DNA from: Clitoria ternatea
Taxonomy: Eukaryota > Streptophyta > Magnoliopsida > Fabales > Fabaceae
Assembly (NCBI GenBank): GCA_037962975.1
Contig: CM075672.1
Location: 129,070,001 to 129,134,000, forward strand
DNA length: 64,000 nt
Direction: 5' to 3'
Under the pieces are notes generated by a model. That model saw only the letters and a list, made by a program, of their open reading frames with translations, was not told the origin of the DNA and ran no database searches. Shown in pieces: positions 24,043-34,308 of the stretch. How positions within the stretch are numbered: the first letter of the stretch is position 1; each line of letters opens with the position of its first letter. A program made the position numbers and the translations under genes.

Positions 24043-24407
24043 TCTTGAGTCCTCATTGTTATTCTAGATTAGGGATCCAATTTCCAACATAATTTGTGTA
24101 TCTGTGTTTAATTCTCAAGTATCTTACCTATTCTAGATTTAAACTCAACTTTTTAGATAGATTTTTATTTTCTTTTTATCTCATGAACAATTCAACCATG
24201 CTATCCTGTGAATATTGTATAAATTGTATATAAATCATTCTTTTGTCTATAAGTTTATTTTCATTTACCATAATGACTAGGAAATTACTGTTGTTATTGG
24301 ACTTTCAATCCTAGTGGAACGATATCTAAATTTTGAAAACTACAAACGATTGGTGCACTTGCTAATTAATGACCCGGTAGTAAACACAAACAATTAAAAC
24401 ATTATTA
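24043..24407 (+). repeat. Element B 5' LTR, part 3
   Basis: Last part of the LTR, matching 31676-32039, including GACCCGGTAGTAAACACAAA and the terminal ACATTATTA. Confidence 0.94.
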
Positions 24408-24425
24408 CCGGGCCAACAAGTTTTC

Positions 24426-24438
24426 TGGCGCCGTCGTC
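24426..24438 (+). other. Primer-binding site of element B (tRNA-Asp type)
   Basis: TGGCGCCGTCGTC matches the start of the tRNA-Asp-type primer site common to Athila elements (usually TGGCGCCGTTGCC). It lies 18 bp past the LTR end, farther than normal, and the 3' part is diverged. Confidence 0.65.
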
Positions 24439-24723
24439 AGAGATTGAATTGATTCAGTAAAACAGTAAATTTTTAATTACCGTGGTAAATATTTTTTACC
24501 TTAGTTAAATTTTGTTATTTGTTTATTTACTTTTTCTTATCATTGTTACACTAACTTTCTTTTTCTAGTGTGTGTATGCAAACCCGATCTACCGCAGGAA
24601 AAATTTACTTTGATCCTGAGATAGAAAAGTTTGTTAAGAAAATCAAGTCTTTGAAATCTAAAACACAAACTAAAATTTTCTTCAACTTCATCTTCTTTTG
24701 AAAAATCTGAAATTTTTGAAAAT

Positions 24724-25867
24724 ATGGCTGCTGAAAGGAGAACATTGGGACAGTTTACTGCTATTAATGGTCCACCCCGAGTTTCGGGAATGTTTCAAGG
24801 ACCTGTTGCGCCAGTGGAGATTAAACCTGCTACTTCAAATATTATTCAAAATAATCAATTTGCTGGTTTAAATCATGAAGAACCGTATGAATATTTAACT
24901 GTTTTTTATGAGTTATGCAGCATAATTGGTTTTGAACCCAATCAAGAAGAATCTGTTTATATGAGATTGTTTCCTTTTTCATTGATTGGTAAAGCTAAAG
25001 AATGGTTTAAATCTTGTCCACTGGGTAGTTTTGCAAACTGGTCCGATGTTGAAAGAAAATTTTTGGAAAGATTTTACTCTCCTTCAAAATATTTTGAAGC
25101 CATGACAGCCATACACTCTTTTTCTCAAAACAATGATGAATCATTAGGAGAAACATGGGAACGATTCAAGGAACTCTTGAGAAAGTGTCCAAATCACAAC
25201 CTGGATGATGCCGAAAAGGTAAGAATCGTTTATCATGGTTTATTACCTCAGTTCAAGATGATGTTAGATGCTTGTGCAGGTGGTTCTTTAATGAACAACA
25301 CCGTGGAAGAAGCTATTGAGATATTAGAATCAATGTCTATTAGTGACCGCCAAGCCAAACATGAAAGAGGTAATGCACCAAGGAAGCCAGGTATACTCAA
25401 ATTGGGAGTGAATGATGTAGTATTGGCTCAGCAAAAATTGCTGACCCAACAAATTGAAGCCATGAGCAAACAACTAGAGAAACTTCAAATTGCTCAAGTG
25501 ACATCACCACCCCCCGCTCAAATGAAACAATGTATACATTGCATGGGTGAACAACCATGGTTACTGTGCCCCTGACAGAAATGAGCAAGAGCAAGCCAAT
25601 TTTCTAAACCATCAAAGAATACCATTGGGTAACTTCCCTTTCAATTATGGTAATTCTTTTCCTAACAATTTTCAACAAGGATGGCAGAATCAGAATTCTG
25701 GCTGGAAACAAGATGCTGGACCTTCCAATAGACCTCCTAACAATCAATTTAAGCAACAACAATCACAAATTGACAATGCAAGACTAACAAGGATTGAGGA
25801 ATCTATCCAACAGTTATTGCAATTTGTGGAGACAAATGAAGCTGCCCAAAAAGCATCAGACTTATAA
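24724..25867 (+). pseudogene. Athila-type gag of element B, frameshifted
   Basis: Nucleocapsid/capsid protein. The frame from 24724 runs 283 codons and contains the gag core (PYEYLTVFYELC, AKEWFKSCPLGSFANW, ERKFLERFYSPSKYF) at about residues 55-125, then helices and a zinc knuckle starting CIHCMGE. A shift within the knuckle ends this frame at 25575; the downstream part, with NNHGYCAPD and an Asn/Gln-rich stretch, continues in the next frame from 25547 to 25867. An alternative upstream ATG at 24576 (MQTRST) resembles Athila gag N-termini but lies in another frame that meets stops before 24724. The family is clear; which start was used is not. Confidence 0.85.
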
Positions 25868-26125
25868 ATGGGTCAGCTTGTAAAAGAAATAGCTGAATTG
25901 AAAAATTCTGGGTTTACTGCAAATACTCAAAACCCAAGGGAACAATGTAATGTGTTTCTTCTGAAAATTGTAAAGTTGTGAAAATTGATTGTAAAGAAAA
26001 GAATGAGAAAAAGAAAGAAGAAGAAGAAAAAGAAAGTGAAAAAATAGAAAAAATGAAAAAAAATGAAAAAGAAAAAAATATATAAGAGCCTGTGAATGAA
26101 GAGTAAGAAACAAACTGTACTGCCA
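25868..26125 (+). other. Degenerate gag-protease linker, A-rich
   Basis: Follows the gag stop. It has a short remnant (GQLVKEIAELKNSGF in the downstream frame) and then a very A-rich tract (25975-26085) with stops. A long minus-strand ORF here is its T-rich complement and is not a gene. Confidence 0.6.
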
Positions 26126-26129
26126 TCAT

Positions 26130-26730
26130 AACCCCAAAAAAATGTAAAGATCCGGGGAGTTTCACCATTCCTGTAACTATTGGAAATATCAACATCAGGA
26201 ATGCTTTGTTAGATTTAGGGGCTACCATCAATCTGACGCCCCTAGATTTAATAAAATGCATTGGTGAATTTAAGCTCAAGAAAGCCAAGACAAACTTACA
26301 GTTTGCTGACCACTCTATAAAAAAACCTATGGGGATTGTGGAAGATGTGTTGGTAAAAGTTGATGAGTACCACTTCAGGGTTGACTTTGTGGTACTGGAT
26401 ATGAAGGAGGATACTGAAATCCCATTGATCCTTGGAAGACCTTTCATGAAGACTGTAAAAATAATGGTGGATGTTGATCAAAGTTTGGTTGCAGTCAGAA
26501 TTCATGGAAAAGAGGTAAACTTCGATGCTCATGAACATCTAAGGACAAGTAATAAAGAAAAAGTTTACCCTTCAACCAAACCAGGTATACCTCTTCCCAA
26601 TCAATTAAATTGTTTTAAATTAACCGATTGCTTGAATAATGAAAGACAGGTAATCAAGCATTGGAAAAGAAGAAAGAGAAAGAAAAAGACAGGTGATTCC
26701 TCAACGAATATTGGGAAACCACCTGATTAA
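26130..26730 (+). pseudogene. Athila-type aspartic protease domain of element B
   Basis: Would cleave the Gag-Pol polyprotein. The frame covers GSFTIPVTIGN, then the active-site motif LLDLGATINLTPL (26203-26241), the flap region and IPLILGRPFM (about 26420-26450), the conserved second half of the fold. Athila proteases naturally carry D-L-G-A in place of D-T/S-G-A, so this is not a lesion. After the protease a basic tail (RRKRKKKT) runs to a stop at 26728-26730, and no RT follows. The polyprotein therefore ends early, by deletion of the rest of pol. Confidence 0.85.
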
Positions 26731-27155
26731 TCAGAGGTAATGTATGGATGAAGACATTAAACCTAGCGCTCAATGGGAGGCTGCCCATTATTTTTGTTTT
26801 ATTTTTAAGTTATTTTTAAACATAAAAAACAATAAAAATATTTTTAGAATTGTGTTTTTAATAATAAAAAGGGTTTTAAACTTAAAAGAGGCTTTTGGAA
26901 ATTAAAATTTTGAAAAATGAAAAACAGAAGCCCACGCATAGCGCCACATGGACGCTAGCGTGGACTCTAAATTTTGGACCTGACGCGTAGCGTCAGAGCC
27001 CACGTTCAGTTTTTAAAACTGAAACAGAGGGAGGCCCAAGTCCATCACTTTTAAAACTGCCTCCCTCTCTCTCAGAAAACCTAATTTTCACAAACCTCTT
27101 TTTCTCTCAAACCTCCAAATCCTTTTCATTCCTATTCTACATTCATCAAATCCAA
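26731..27155 (+). promoter_or_regulatory. Internal leader of element B second ORF, with GACGC motifs
   Basis: Takes the place of RT and integrase. It holds ACGCTAGCGTG-like and TGACGCGTAGCGTCAG motifs at 26932-26998, then a pyrimidine-rich leader (CTCCCTCTCTCTCAG, 27060-27130) and a splice donor at 27156. The layout resembles U3 plus transcribed leader of the element's own LTR, but no TATA box as good as 9773 is visible. Confidence 0.45.
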
Positions 27156-27915
27156 GTAAGCTATCTCTCTTTTTCTCTTTTTTAGTTCGGTTTTGTTTTT
27201 CAAATTTTAGAGTTGTATATGGTTAGGATTAGGATTAGAAGACCATTGGGTTTGATTGCTGTTAGATTTAGGAATTGATTGGAATTGAATGAGTGTATTT
27301 TTTATTGAAAGGGGTTGCTGCTATACAACCCCTGTTTTTGTTCAAAACTGCGCAGCCCACGCATAGCGTCTCACTGACACGTAGTGTAAGGATAAACTGC
27401 AAGCCCACGCGTAGCGTCCCATTGACGCGTAGCGTGGGCAGAACAGGGCTGACGCATAGCATCCCACCCACGCGTAGCGTCAGCCTCTGTTTTTGATTTT
27501 TATTAATTCTTGTTTGTTATTTTATTTTAGTTATTTTTTTATTTTCTGTTTTTCATCTATTTAACATATTGTATATTTGTTTGTTGTTTTCTTTTAAAAT
27601 TAAATAATTTTCTTAGTTTGTATGTTTGTTATACTTTCTTGCATTAAATTTAAAAATTCATAAAAAAAAATTTCTTGAAAATTTATGTTATATGATGTAT
27701 GTTGTATTTTGTGAAAATTTTGTTATATGCTTGTTGTGTGTGAAATTTTTGTGTTAATAAGAATATGCATGTTTTGTGTGAATTTCTTCATGTTAAAAAA
27801 TAAAAATAAAAATATATGCTTGATTTGTGAACTTTTCCAAAAAGTTTTTTATGTTTGATTGATTTTAAAATAAAATGTGTTTAATTTTTAAATTTTTAAT
27901 TTTCTTTTTTCGCAG
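27156..27915 (+). other. Putative 760-nt leader intron
   Basis: Donor AA|GTAAGC at 27156 and acceptor TTTTTTCGCAG ending at 27915, followed at once by ATG. The interior is very T-rich, as plant introns are. Splicing directly to an ATG is the usual way plant retroelements express an ORF located downstream of pol. The donor could also be one nearer the 5' end of the genomic RNA. The intron contains a cluster of ACGCGTAGCGT motifs at 27357-27485. Confidence 0.6.
27357..27485. repeat. Cluster of six (T/C)(G/A)ACGC-N3-GCGT motifs
   Basis: ACGCATAGCGT, ACACGTAGTGT, ACGCGTAGCGT, GACGCGTAGCGTGGG, GACGCATAGCATC and ACGCGTAGCGTCAG lie within 130 bp. The same motif occurs in the B LTR upstream of the TATA box (9460-9765, 30695-31010), at 26940-26998 and in the solo LTR at 54662-54960. 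The arms are inverted repeats (GACGC...GCGTC). Confidence 0.85.
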
Positions 27916-29217
27916 ATGGCACCAAAGAAATCTATCCCTACTACTTGTCCTTCTAAAAGACAAAGAAGGGCCACTGACACCAACACTACCTCTGAAGACC
28001 CTGATCTTCAGGGAGAGGAGGTCCTGGGACCGAGGGATCCCACTAGATTTCGCACTGATGCAAAATGGGCCCACTTCCATCAGATAAAGGGGCAAAGGCT
28101 TATCTGGGAGAGGATATTGGATCTTAGTGTTGGAGACTATCCTGAGCTGTAGGATAGAGTTCAGAGGAGGAGATGGGGACCCCTGTTTTCTCTACCGACT
28201 GAGGGGGATCCCATCTTGGTGATGAAATTCTACGCAAACGCTTATAGGACTCGCCAAGACTCACCTAACATAGGACAATAGAGGACGAGTTGGGTTAGGG
28301 GCCGGCATATTACATATGACCAGGACACCATCAGTACCCTGTTGAGTAATCCTTGGGAGCTTACTCCCGAGGATGATACTTGTTTCTAAAAGGAAAACAG
28401 AAACAAGGTCACTGCTGAGAGAAAGTTAGGATACTCCCTCGAGGAGGTTGCTCATTTCTTGAGCAAGGATAGAATCTTTTTCAACCTGAGTAAGGTTGGA
28501 AGGAGTCCATCTAACCTCCTAAAGACCCAACTGACCCCTCTAGCCCAGGCGTGGTCCCACCTTATGCTACATAACATCACCCCTCTCACCCACCTCTCAT
28601 CCATTCCAGTCGACTGATGTTGCCTGTTATTTTCTATCCTCCAGGGCCATACTATTGACATCGCCGAGCTTATTTCTGAGTAGATTCACTTTTATGCCCT
28701 TGGGTATAAAGTGAACCGCCCTATTCCATTCCCTCTCATCATATCTGCCTTACTGAGGAGGCAGGGAGTTATTGTGCCATCACCAGAGTTCACGAGTTCT
28801 TCGGGGAGAGTCCCCAAGGTCTCGGTGAACAGGGACTACTTTGTTCAGCAGTGCAAGCTTCCACCTCAGGAGCAGAAGGCTCAGCCCAGACCCAGGAGGA
28901 GGAGACCACCAGTGGAGCCACCATCTGTTAATGCTGTCACAGATGGATTTGCCAGGATGACATTAGAGCATCAGCATATGATGCGGATGATGGCTGCCAT
29001 ACACAGAGCTTATATTCATCTTCATGATGAATTTTATCAATATAGATTGCAGGGTGAGGGAGCACCATATGTCACACCGACTGAGTTTGCAGCTCATGTA
29101 GCTTGGCCTGGTGATTTACCTACCTACCTTGAGACTGGTGGACCGTCTGGAGCACAGGCTGATTCTGATGGTGATGCTGATGAGGAGGGGGAGGACGATG
29201 ATCAGATGGAGGACTGA
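27916..29217 (+). pseudogene. Second ORF of element B, Athila env-position / plant transposon protein
   Basis: A single frame of 433 codons from the ATG after the splice acceptor to TGA at 29215. The N-terminus is basic (MAPKKSIPTTCPSKRQRR) and the middle (RFRTDAKWAHFHQIKGQRL to about residue 320) resembles the putative-plant-transposon-protein domain found in Athila-like elements at the env position. A basic Pro/Arg stretch (PRPRRRRPPVEPP) and an acidic C-terminal tail (DADEEGEDDDQMED) follow. No clear signal peptide or membrane span is seen. Five in-frame stops (about 28150, 28282, 28387, 28617, 28681) break it, most explicable by one C-to-T change. Its role in the element is unknown. Confidence 0.75.
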
Positions 29218-30476
29218 TGATGCCATTTCTGCATTTTTTTCATTTACTTTGAGTACATTTTATTTTTAGTTTACATTCACATTTATATTTATATTTACAT
29301 TTTGGATTATATTATGATATTTCTTTATGTGTGGTGTGTTTACTTTTGCGTAATTATAGCATAATTATATGTTTTTGCGTGTTTCAAAAATAAGTTTTAT
29401 CAAATAACTCAAATTTTTGTTAGAAAGAAAATTTATGCACTCAAAGTTTTAACACAATAAAACTGATTCTGTAAAATCAATTATTGGTTCTTTTATAACT
29501 TAGGAATTTTAATAAATTTAATTACAATAAGTTTATTAACTATCAAGCAAATTTCGATAACCCGGTGAGTTAAGAGATCTTTTTAAAACACTTAAGGGTT
29601 TAATCGACATAACTTCATTCAAATTGATTTTGCTTTAATCTTTGATTTGTGTTGTTGTACAGAGAATTCAGGAAAATGATCAAGGCATATTTATTGGCGA
29701 AAAGAAATCTTGGGCCAAACAGCTTACCTTGGTAAAAATTATTTTATCCTTTGCAAGCCCATATTGAGCCTGAGAATAAATTCTTTGGTACCCTTAAACC
29801 TAAAACAGTTTTAACCATCCCTTATACTTGATTGATTAAAAGAGCAGTTGAAATAAATGAAAAATATTTTGAGAGTTCTTACAAAAATGGGGAGTGAAAA
29901 AGATAAGCAACTTGATTCTTTTCAAAATAAAGAAAAATAAAATATGAAAAAGAAAAATCAAAAATAGTGAAAAGAATCAAGTTGGGGGTATTTATTTTTC
30001 ATCAATAAAAGAAAATGAGAGTTTGGGACAAGAGAAAGCCTAAAAATTATAAAAAGCTCTTTTATGATTTTAGGATTTTGAATTCCAAGAAAAACCATTG
30101 ATTCTTGTATGCCAAGCCTCATTACAACCCGTAAAAAGACCTTGTGATTTCTGAATTAACTCTGTATGACTAACCATTGATTAAATGACAATCAAAGTTA
30201 AATTCGTTTGATTTTATGATTGATTGAGTGAAACAGGTTACCCTTTACATAGAGATAAACACTTGAGAGGTAAGCCTGAAATTTTGCTTGGTTTGTTAAT
30301 AAAATATTGTAATTAATTTTATCATTAAACCTTTGTTATATTAGATATCAATTTTTGATTATTACAAATTAGTTAAATTGTGAAATTACTTTTTGTGGTA
30401 AATTCTCGGACTAACTCAAAAATTTGATTTCAAATTTTTATTTTTCTCTCTTGCTCGAGGACGAGCAATGTCTCAA
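29218..30476 (+). other. Element B 3' non-coding region
   Basis: AT-rich stretch between the second ORF and the polypurine tract, with no ORF. It contains long A-rich runs (29920-29960) and the phrase CTCGAGGACGAGCAATGTCTC (30454-30474), often seen near the 3' LTR of Athila-type elements. Confidence 0.7.
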
Positions 30477-30488
30477 GTTGGGGGTATT
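30477..30488 (+). other. Polypurine tract of element B
   Basis: AGTTGGGGGTATTT directly precedes the 3' LTR start TGTTAGTCC. It is short and contains T residues, which is usual for Athila elements. Confidence 0.7.
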
Positions 30489-32039
30489 TGTTAGTCCTCA
30501 AATTTTCAATAAAAGCTTTAATAAAAATTTCATAAAAATCATAAAAATTAATTTAATTTGTTAGAAAATTAGGTTTTAAATTCAATAAATGGATGTTGTT
30601 GGAAATAATCTGCCCTTGATCAATTTTCTCTAGTTTTGCAGTGAAAAAGTAGAGAATTTAAGAGAAAATTAAAGATACTGGAGGAGCTGACGCGTAGCAT
30701 CAACCCCACACGTAGCGTGGCTACTTTTGATGCTGACGCTACGTGTCATAGCCACGTGTAGCGTCAGTGCTGCGTGGACTCCACATCCAACTTGGCTAAG
30801 CACTCAACTTTGACCCAATAATGGCCACTCCACACAGCACCAATGGCCACTCCACTCAGCATAAATGAACAAAACACAGTGGAGACACGTCCAAGTGGCC
30901 AAGCATGATCAAATTTAATAATTTGAAGAGGCCATTATCAGCTGTTTAATGGAAGCTGAGTCAGGGGTCTGACGCTTAGCGTCACACTGACGCGTAGCGT
31001 CAGTACCCTTGCTCAGCCCTATAAATAGGGCCATCCACTAAGCATCCCATATCATCCCATTCTCATTCTTTTCTCTCTTTATACTCGACTTTAAGTACTT
31101 CTTTTATGAGTTTTTAGTTCTAGAATAGTTTTCTAGATACTTGAGAGTGTTTTGTTGTATTGTGATCGTTGTATCGTGAAGTTCCCCATCACCTTCGTAA
31201 TGTCAACCTCTGTAAGTGTTGTCTTTACTTTTACCATGTGTAGCTAATCTGTTTATGTTGGAATTGGTGAACTAATCTATTGAGTATAATGTTGTGAATT
31301 CGACCTCTACATGTTTATGATTCAAGTCCATGTTAGTATTTCAATCTTTTATTAATAAACGTCAAACGGGAGAATGATTTTAATGTGTATTGAAACTTGT
31401 TTTATTAGTGTGAATGTCAAACTGGAGAATGATTATTCATGCCGTATTGAAACTTGTTTTGACGAAAGTAAAAGTTGGAATCCCCTTGGTATCTCAATTC
31501 TATAGGGGTTGTTAACCATTGTTGCTATAAGGCCCAGACATAATGCAAGTTTTTACTGAGAAAGCTCATGAGGGATCGGACTTTACGGTGAATTCTTAGA
31601 ATTTATATCACGAGGGATCGGTTATAATGATTTTAAGCTGCAATGATATGAAACTTGATGATTAAATATGCATGTCTTGAGTCCTCATTGTTATTCTAGA
31701 TTAGGGATCTAATTTCCAACATAATTTGTGTATCTGTGTTTAATTCTCAAGTATCTTACCTATTCTAGATTTAAACTCAACTTTTTAGATAGATTTTTAT
31801 TTTCTTTTTATCTCATGAACAATTCAACCATGTTATCTTGTGAATATTGTATAAATTGTATATAAATCATTCTTTTGTCTATAAGTTTATTTTCATTTAC
31901 CATAGTGACTAGGAAATTACTATTGTTATTGGACTTTCAATCCTAGTTGAACGATATCTAAATTTTGAAAACTACAAACGATTGGTGCGCTTGCCAATTA
32001 ATGACCCGGTAGTAAACACAAACAGTTAAAACATTATTA
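30489..32039 (+). repeat. Element B 3' LTR (intact, 1551 bp)
   Basis: An uninterrupted copy that serves as reference for the split 5' LTR. It has two GACGC-N3-GCGTC boxes before the TATA box (30970-31010) where the 5' LTR has one, so a 20-bp module has been gained or lost. TATA is at 31020-31027. It ends ACATTATTA, then the right TSD ATGAG (32040-32044). Confidence 0.95.
31020..31027 (+). promoter_or_regulatory. TATA box of element B 3' LTR
   Basis: TATAAATA, equivalent to 9773-9780 and preceded by two GACGC-N3-GCGTC modules. Confidence 0.75.
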
Positions 32040-32256
32040 ATGAGAGGTGGCCCCACCAATCCCTCATATCTCTCTGTAATATCAAATGATAGATTAATGT
32101 ATATTTTGAGTTATTGGGCTGAAGCCTACCTGATAACTTTGTATAAAAGCACGTGTTATTCACATTGTAACCTAAGTGACACATAAGGGAATTTAATAGA
32201 CCTAATTCTTAGGAATATTTTCCTAGGGTTTTGTGTCTACTTTCTGTGTGTGAACA
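32040..32256 (+). repeat. Element D 5' LTR, remainder
   Basis: Matches 43315-43519, from AGAG(G/A)TGGCC to the terminal TGTGTGAACA. TATAAAAG is at 32142-32149, with AAGCACGTGTTATTC downstream carrying a CACGTG box. The bases ATGAG at 32040-32044 are the right copy of B's target-site duplication. Confidence 0.92.
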
Positions 32257-32259
32257 TTT

Positions 32260-32277
32260 TGGCGCCCACCGGGGGCC
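32260..32277 (+). other. Primer-binding site of element D
   Basis: TGGCGCCCACCGGGGGCC lies 3 bp after the LTR end. This TGGCGCCCACC form is common in Tat-type plant Ty3/gypsy elements. I do not assign the tRNA. Confidence 0.65.
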
Positions 32278-32342
32278 CGGTAAAACGGATCCTACACCAC
32301 CAGAACCCTAATCCTAATTAGAAAGAAAGTCAAGCCTCAACC

Positions 32343-33652
32343 ATGGTGAACACTCATAACACACGACGAGAGGAGGACAATGGCCACCAAACCTCATCCG
32401 ATCACGAGGATCGGATACAGCACCTTACCAACATTGTCGAAAACCTACAAAGAACGGTTACCAATCTGCAGCAGGAGAATGCAAAACTCAGAAGACAAAA
32501 GAGAGGAGAGCATGAGGCTTCCAGTCATAATGTTAGACAAAAGACCACCGACCAGCACTCATACCAGACGGAGACTGCCAAATATAACCCAGAATTACGC
32601 TTCGTCGCACACCCCTGGATCGACCTGATTATGGAGGCACCTACCCCCCCGACTACAAACCCCCGGTGATCGAAAAATACGATGGAAGTAGCGACCCTGA
32701 AGATCACCTCACTATCTACACCAACACTATGTTGGTAACGGGGGCATCCGAATCACTCTTTTGCCGAGCTTTTCCCACAACCCTGACTAAATCAGCATTG
32801 TGGTAGTTCTCTCATCTCCCCCCAAAAAGTGTTTATAGTTTTTCCGACTTGAGCATGAAGTTTCTCAACCAATTCTCCACTAGCAGAGTCGTGCAACAAA
32901 TGTCGCATAGCCTGGTTAATCTATGTCAGCTCCCAGGAGAATCACTAAAGCAATATATGGCACGTTTCTTTGAACAAGCCATCCAGATCTGAGATCTTAG
33001 CCTGGAGATGGCTTTGCATGCCATCCAAACTGGTCTATGGCCGGGTAAATTCATTGATTCCCTGGCGAAGAAACCACCGTCAGACATGGATGATTTCCGT
33101 ACGAGGGCCGCAAGATATATAGCTGTTGACAAACGTGAGGCTGACCGAACCAAGATGATCAATCGAGCCAACCCCACAGAACGAAGAAATCCTCGTCCTT
33201 AGCAACAAAGGAAAAGCCCTGGAAGAAACCGAGATATTGGAGCTTACATCGCCCCCCACTACACAGATTTCACACCACTGAGGGACCGTCATGACCAAAT
33301 TTTGCATAAAGTCTACAATACGGGACTCCTAGCTCTGCCACCTCCAGGAGACGGCCTTAAGGGGCTAGATACCTCCAAGTTTTATGAATTCCATAGAGCT
33401 TTCAGCCATGCCACAGAAAACTGCCGATCCCTGTATAACCAGATAGAACATTTAATACACCAGGGGCACCTGGCAAGGTTTGTCGCACGGAGAGGCGACA
33501 ACCCCTGGGAAGATTTTCAGAGAAGGGAAAGGGGTTACCCTGACCAGGTAGAACTCCAGACTCTAAACCATTCCCAAACCCCTCGCTCCCGCTCTCCTAG
33601 AATTATAGAAGAAAGGGGGCGCACGGCGAGTCATACATATGATCTTAGGTAG
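32343..33652 (+). pseudogene. Gag of element D, Tat type, broken
   Basis: Begins at ATG 32343 (MVNTHNTRREEDNGHQTSS), with a coiled coil at residues 25-50 (HLTNIVENLQRTVTNLQQEN). The frame shifts near 32660; then VIEKYDGSSDPEDHL, the conserved start of the Tat-type capsid domain, is seen, followed by MARFFEQ and the capsid end to about 33200. A downstream piece (33302-33652) contains YNTGLLALPPPGDGLKG and KFYEFHRAFSHATENCRSL, the Tat-type domain with a CX..H..C-like motif. Several stops and at least one frameshift are present. Confidence 0.8.
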
Positions 33653-33784
33653 ATTCCCAGGGACCCGAGCATGCCAGTCGGGACAGTCTGGTCAAGTAAA
33701 TTTACTGCAGGAACGCCCCGACTCAACTGTCACCACATTCGACAGGTCAGATTTCCCTAGAGGTGGACCTAACTGAGACGAATC

Positions 33785-34289
33785 CATGGTGGTAACCATG
33801 GAAGTTGAAGGCTTTGTGATCGAGTGAGTTCTCATAGATCAAGGCAGTTCAGCAGAAATACTTCATTGGAAAGCGTATCAGAAGATGGGCCTCCCTCTCC
33901 AACAACTGCAAAGGTATGATGGTGTACCTTTTAGCTTCTCAGGTGATTCTATACAGGTTTTAGGATGTATCGACTTGAGAACCAGCTTCGAGAGTGGAAG
34001 AGACACCCGTGCCATATGGGTTAAATTCCTGATCTTGGACTTCCCCAGCTCCTATAATGCTCTGTTGGGTCGACCCTTGCTCAACGCCTTAGGCGCCGTC
34101 GTCTTGACCATGCACCTGACCATGAAATTTCCCCTCGGGGATGGAAGGGTGGGAGTTGTCAGAGACGACCCTGAGGTAGCACAGGCGTGTTATCATGAAA
34201 GCCTCCGTCCCAAATCAGCTTTCATAATCGAGGAAGATGTGGAGATAGGATTTGACCCTCGTGACGATCGGAAGTACGAGAGACCCTAG
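33785..34289 (+). pseudogene. Aspartic protease of element D
   Basis: Active-site phrase VLIDQGSSAEIL (about 33831-33866) is the D-Q-G-S-S form normal for the Tat lineage. The second-half motif NALLGRPLLNALGAV is at about 34056-34100. One stop lies just before VLIDQ. The frame then runs cleanly from the ATG at 33885 to 34289. Confidence 0.8.
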
Positions 34290-34308
34290 CCTGTAGAATC
34301 ACTCAAAC

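Larger units (their letters stand above)
9260..32039 (+). mobile_element. Element B: Athila-like element lacking RT and integrase
   Basis: Inserted in the D 5' LTR with TSD ATGAG. The 5' LTR is in three pieces (9260-10062, 13543-13922, 24043-24407), totalling about 1.54 kb against 1551 bp for the 3' LTR (30489-32039). The internal region 24408-30488 carries gag, an Athila-type protease and a second ORF with a splice acceptor at its ATG. No reverse transcriptase, RNase H or integrase motif is present between 26730 and 27916, so it would need enzymes from a partner. The primer site is of the TGGCGCCGTCG (tRNA-Asp) type used by Athila elements. The LTRs end in ...CATTATTA rather than the usual CA. 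Confidence 0.88.

Noticed and set aside
26203..26241. Protease active site D-L-G-A read as a lesion
   Set aside because: Athila-lineage proteases normally have D-L-G-A/S here, so I treat it as the family form.
25862..26447. 177-codon minus-strand ORF rich in Phe and Ser
   Set aside because: It is the complement of the A-rich gag-protease linker and of the protease frame, which has clear protease motifs on the plus strand.
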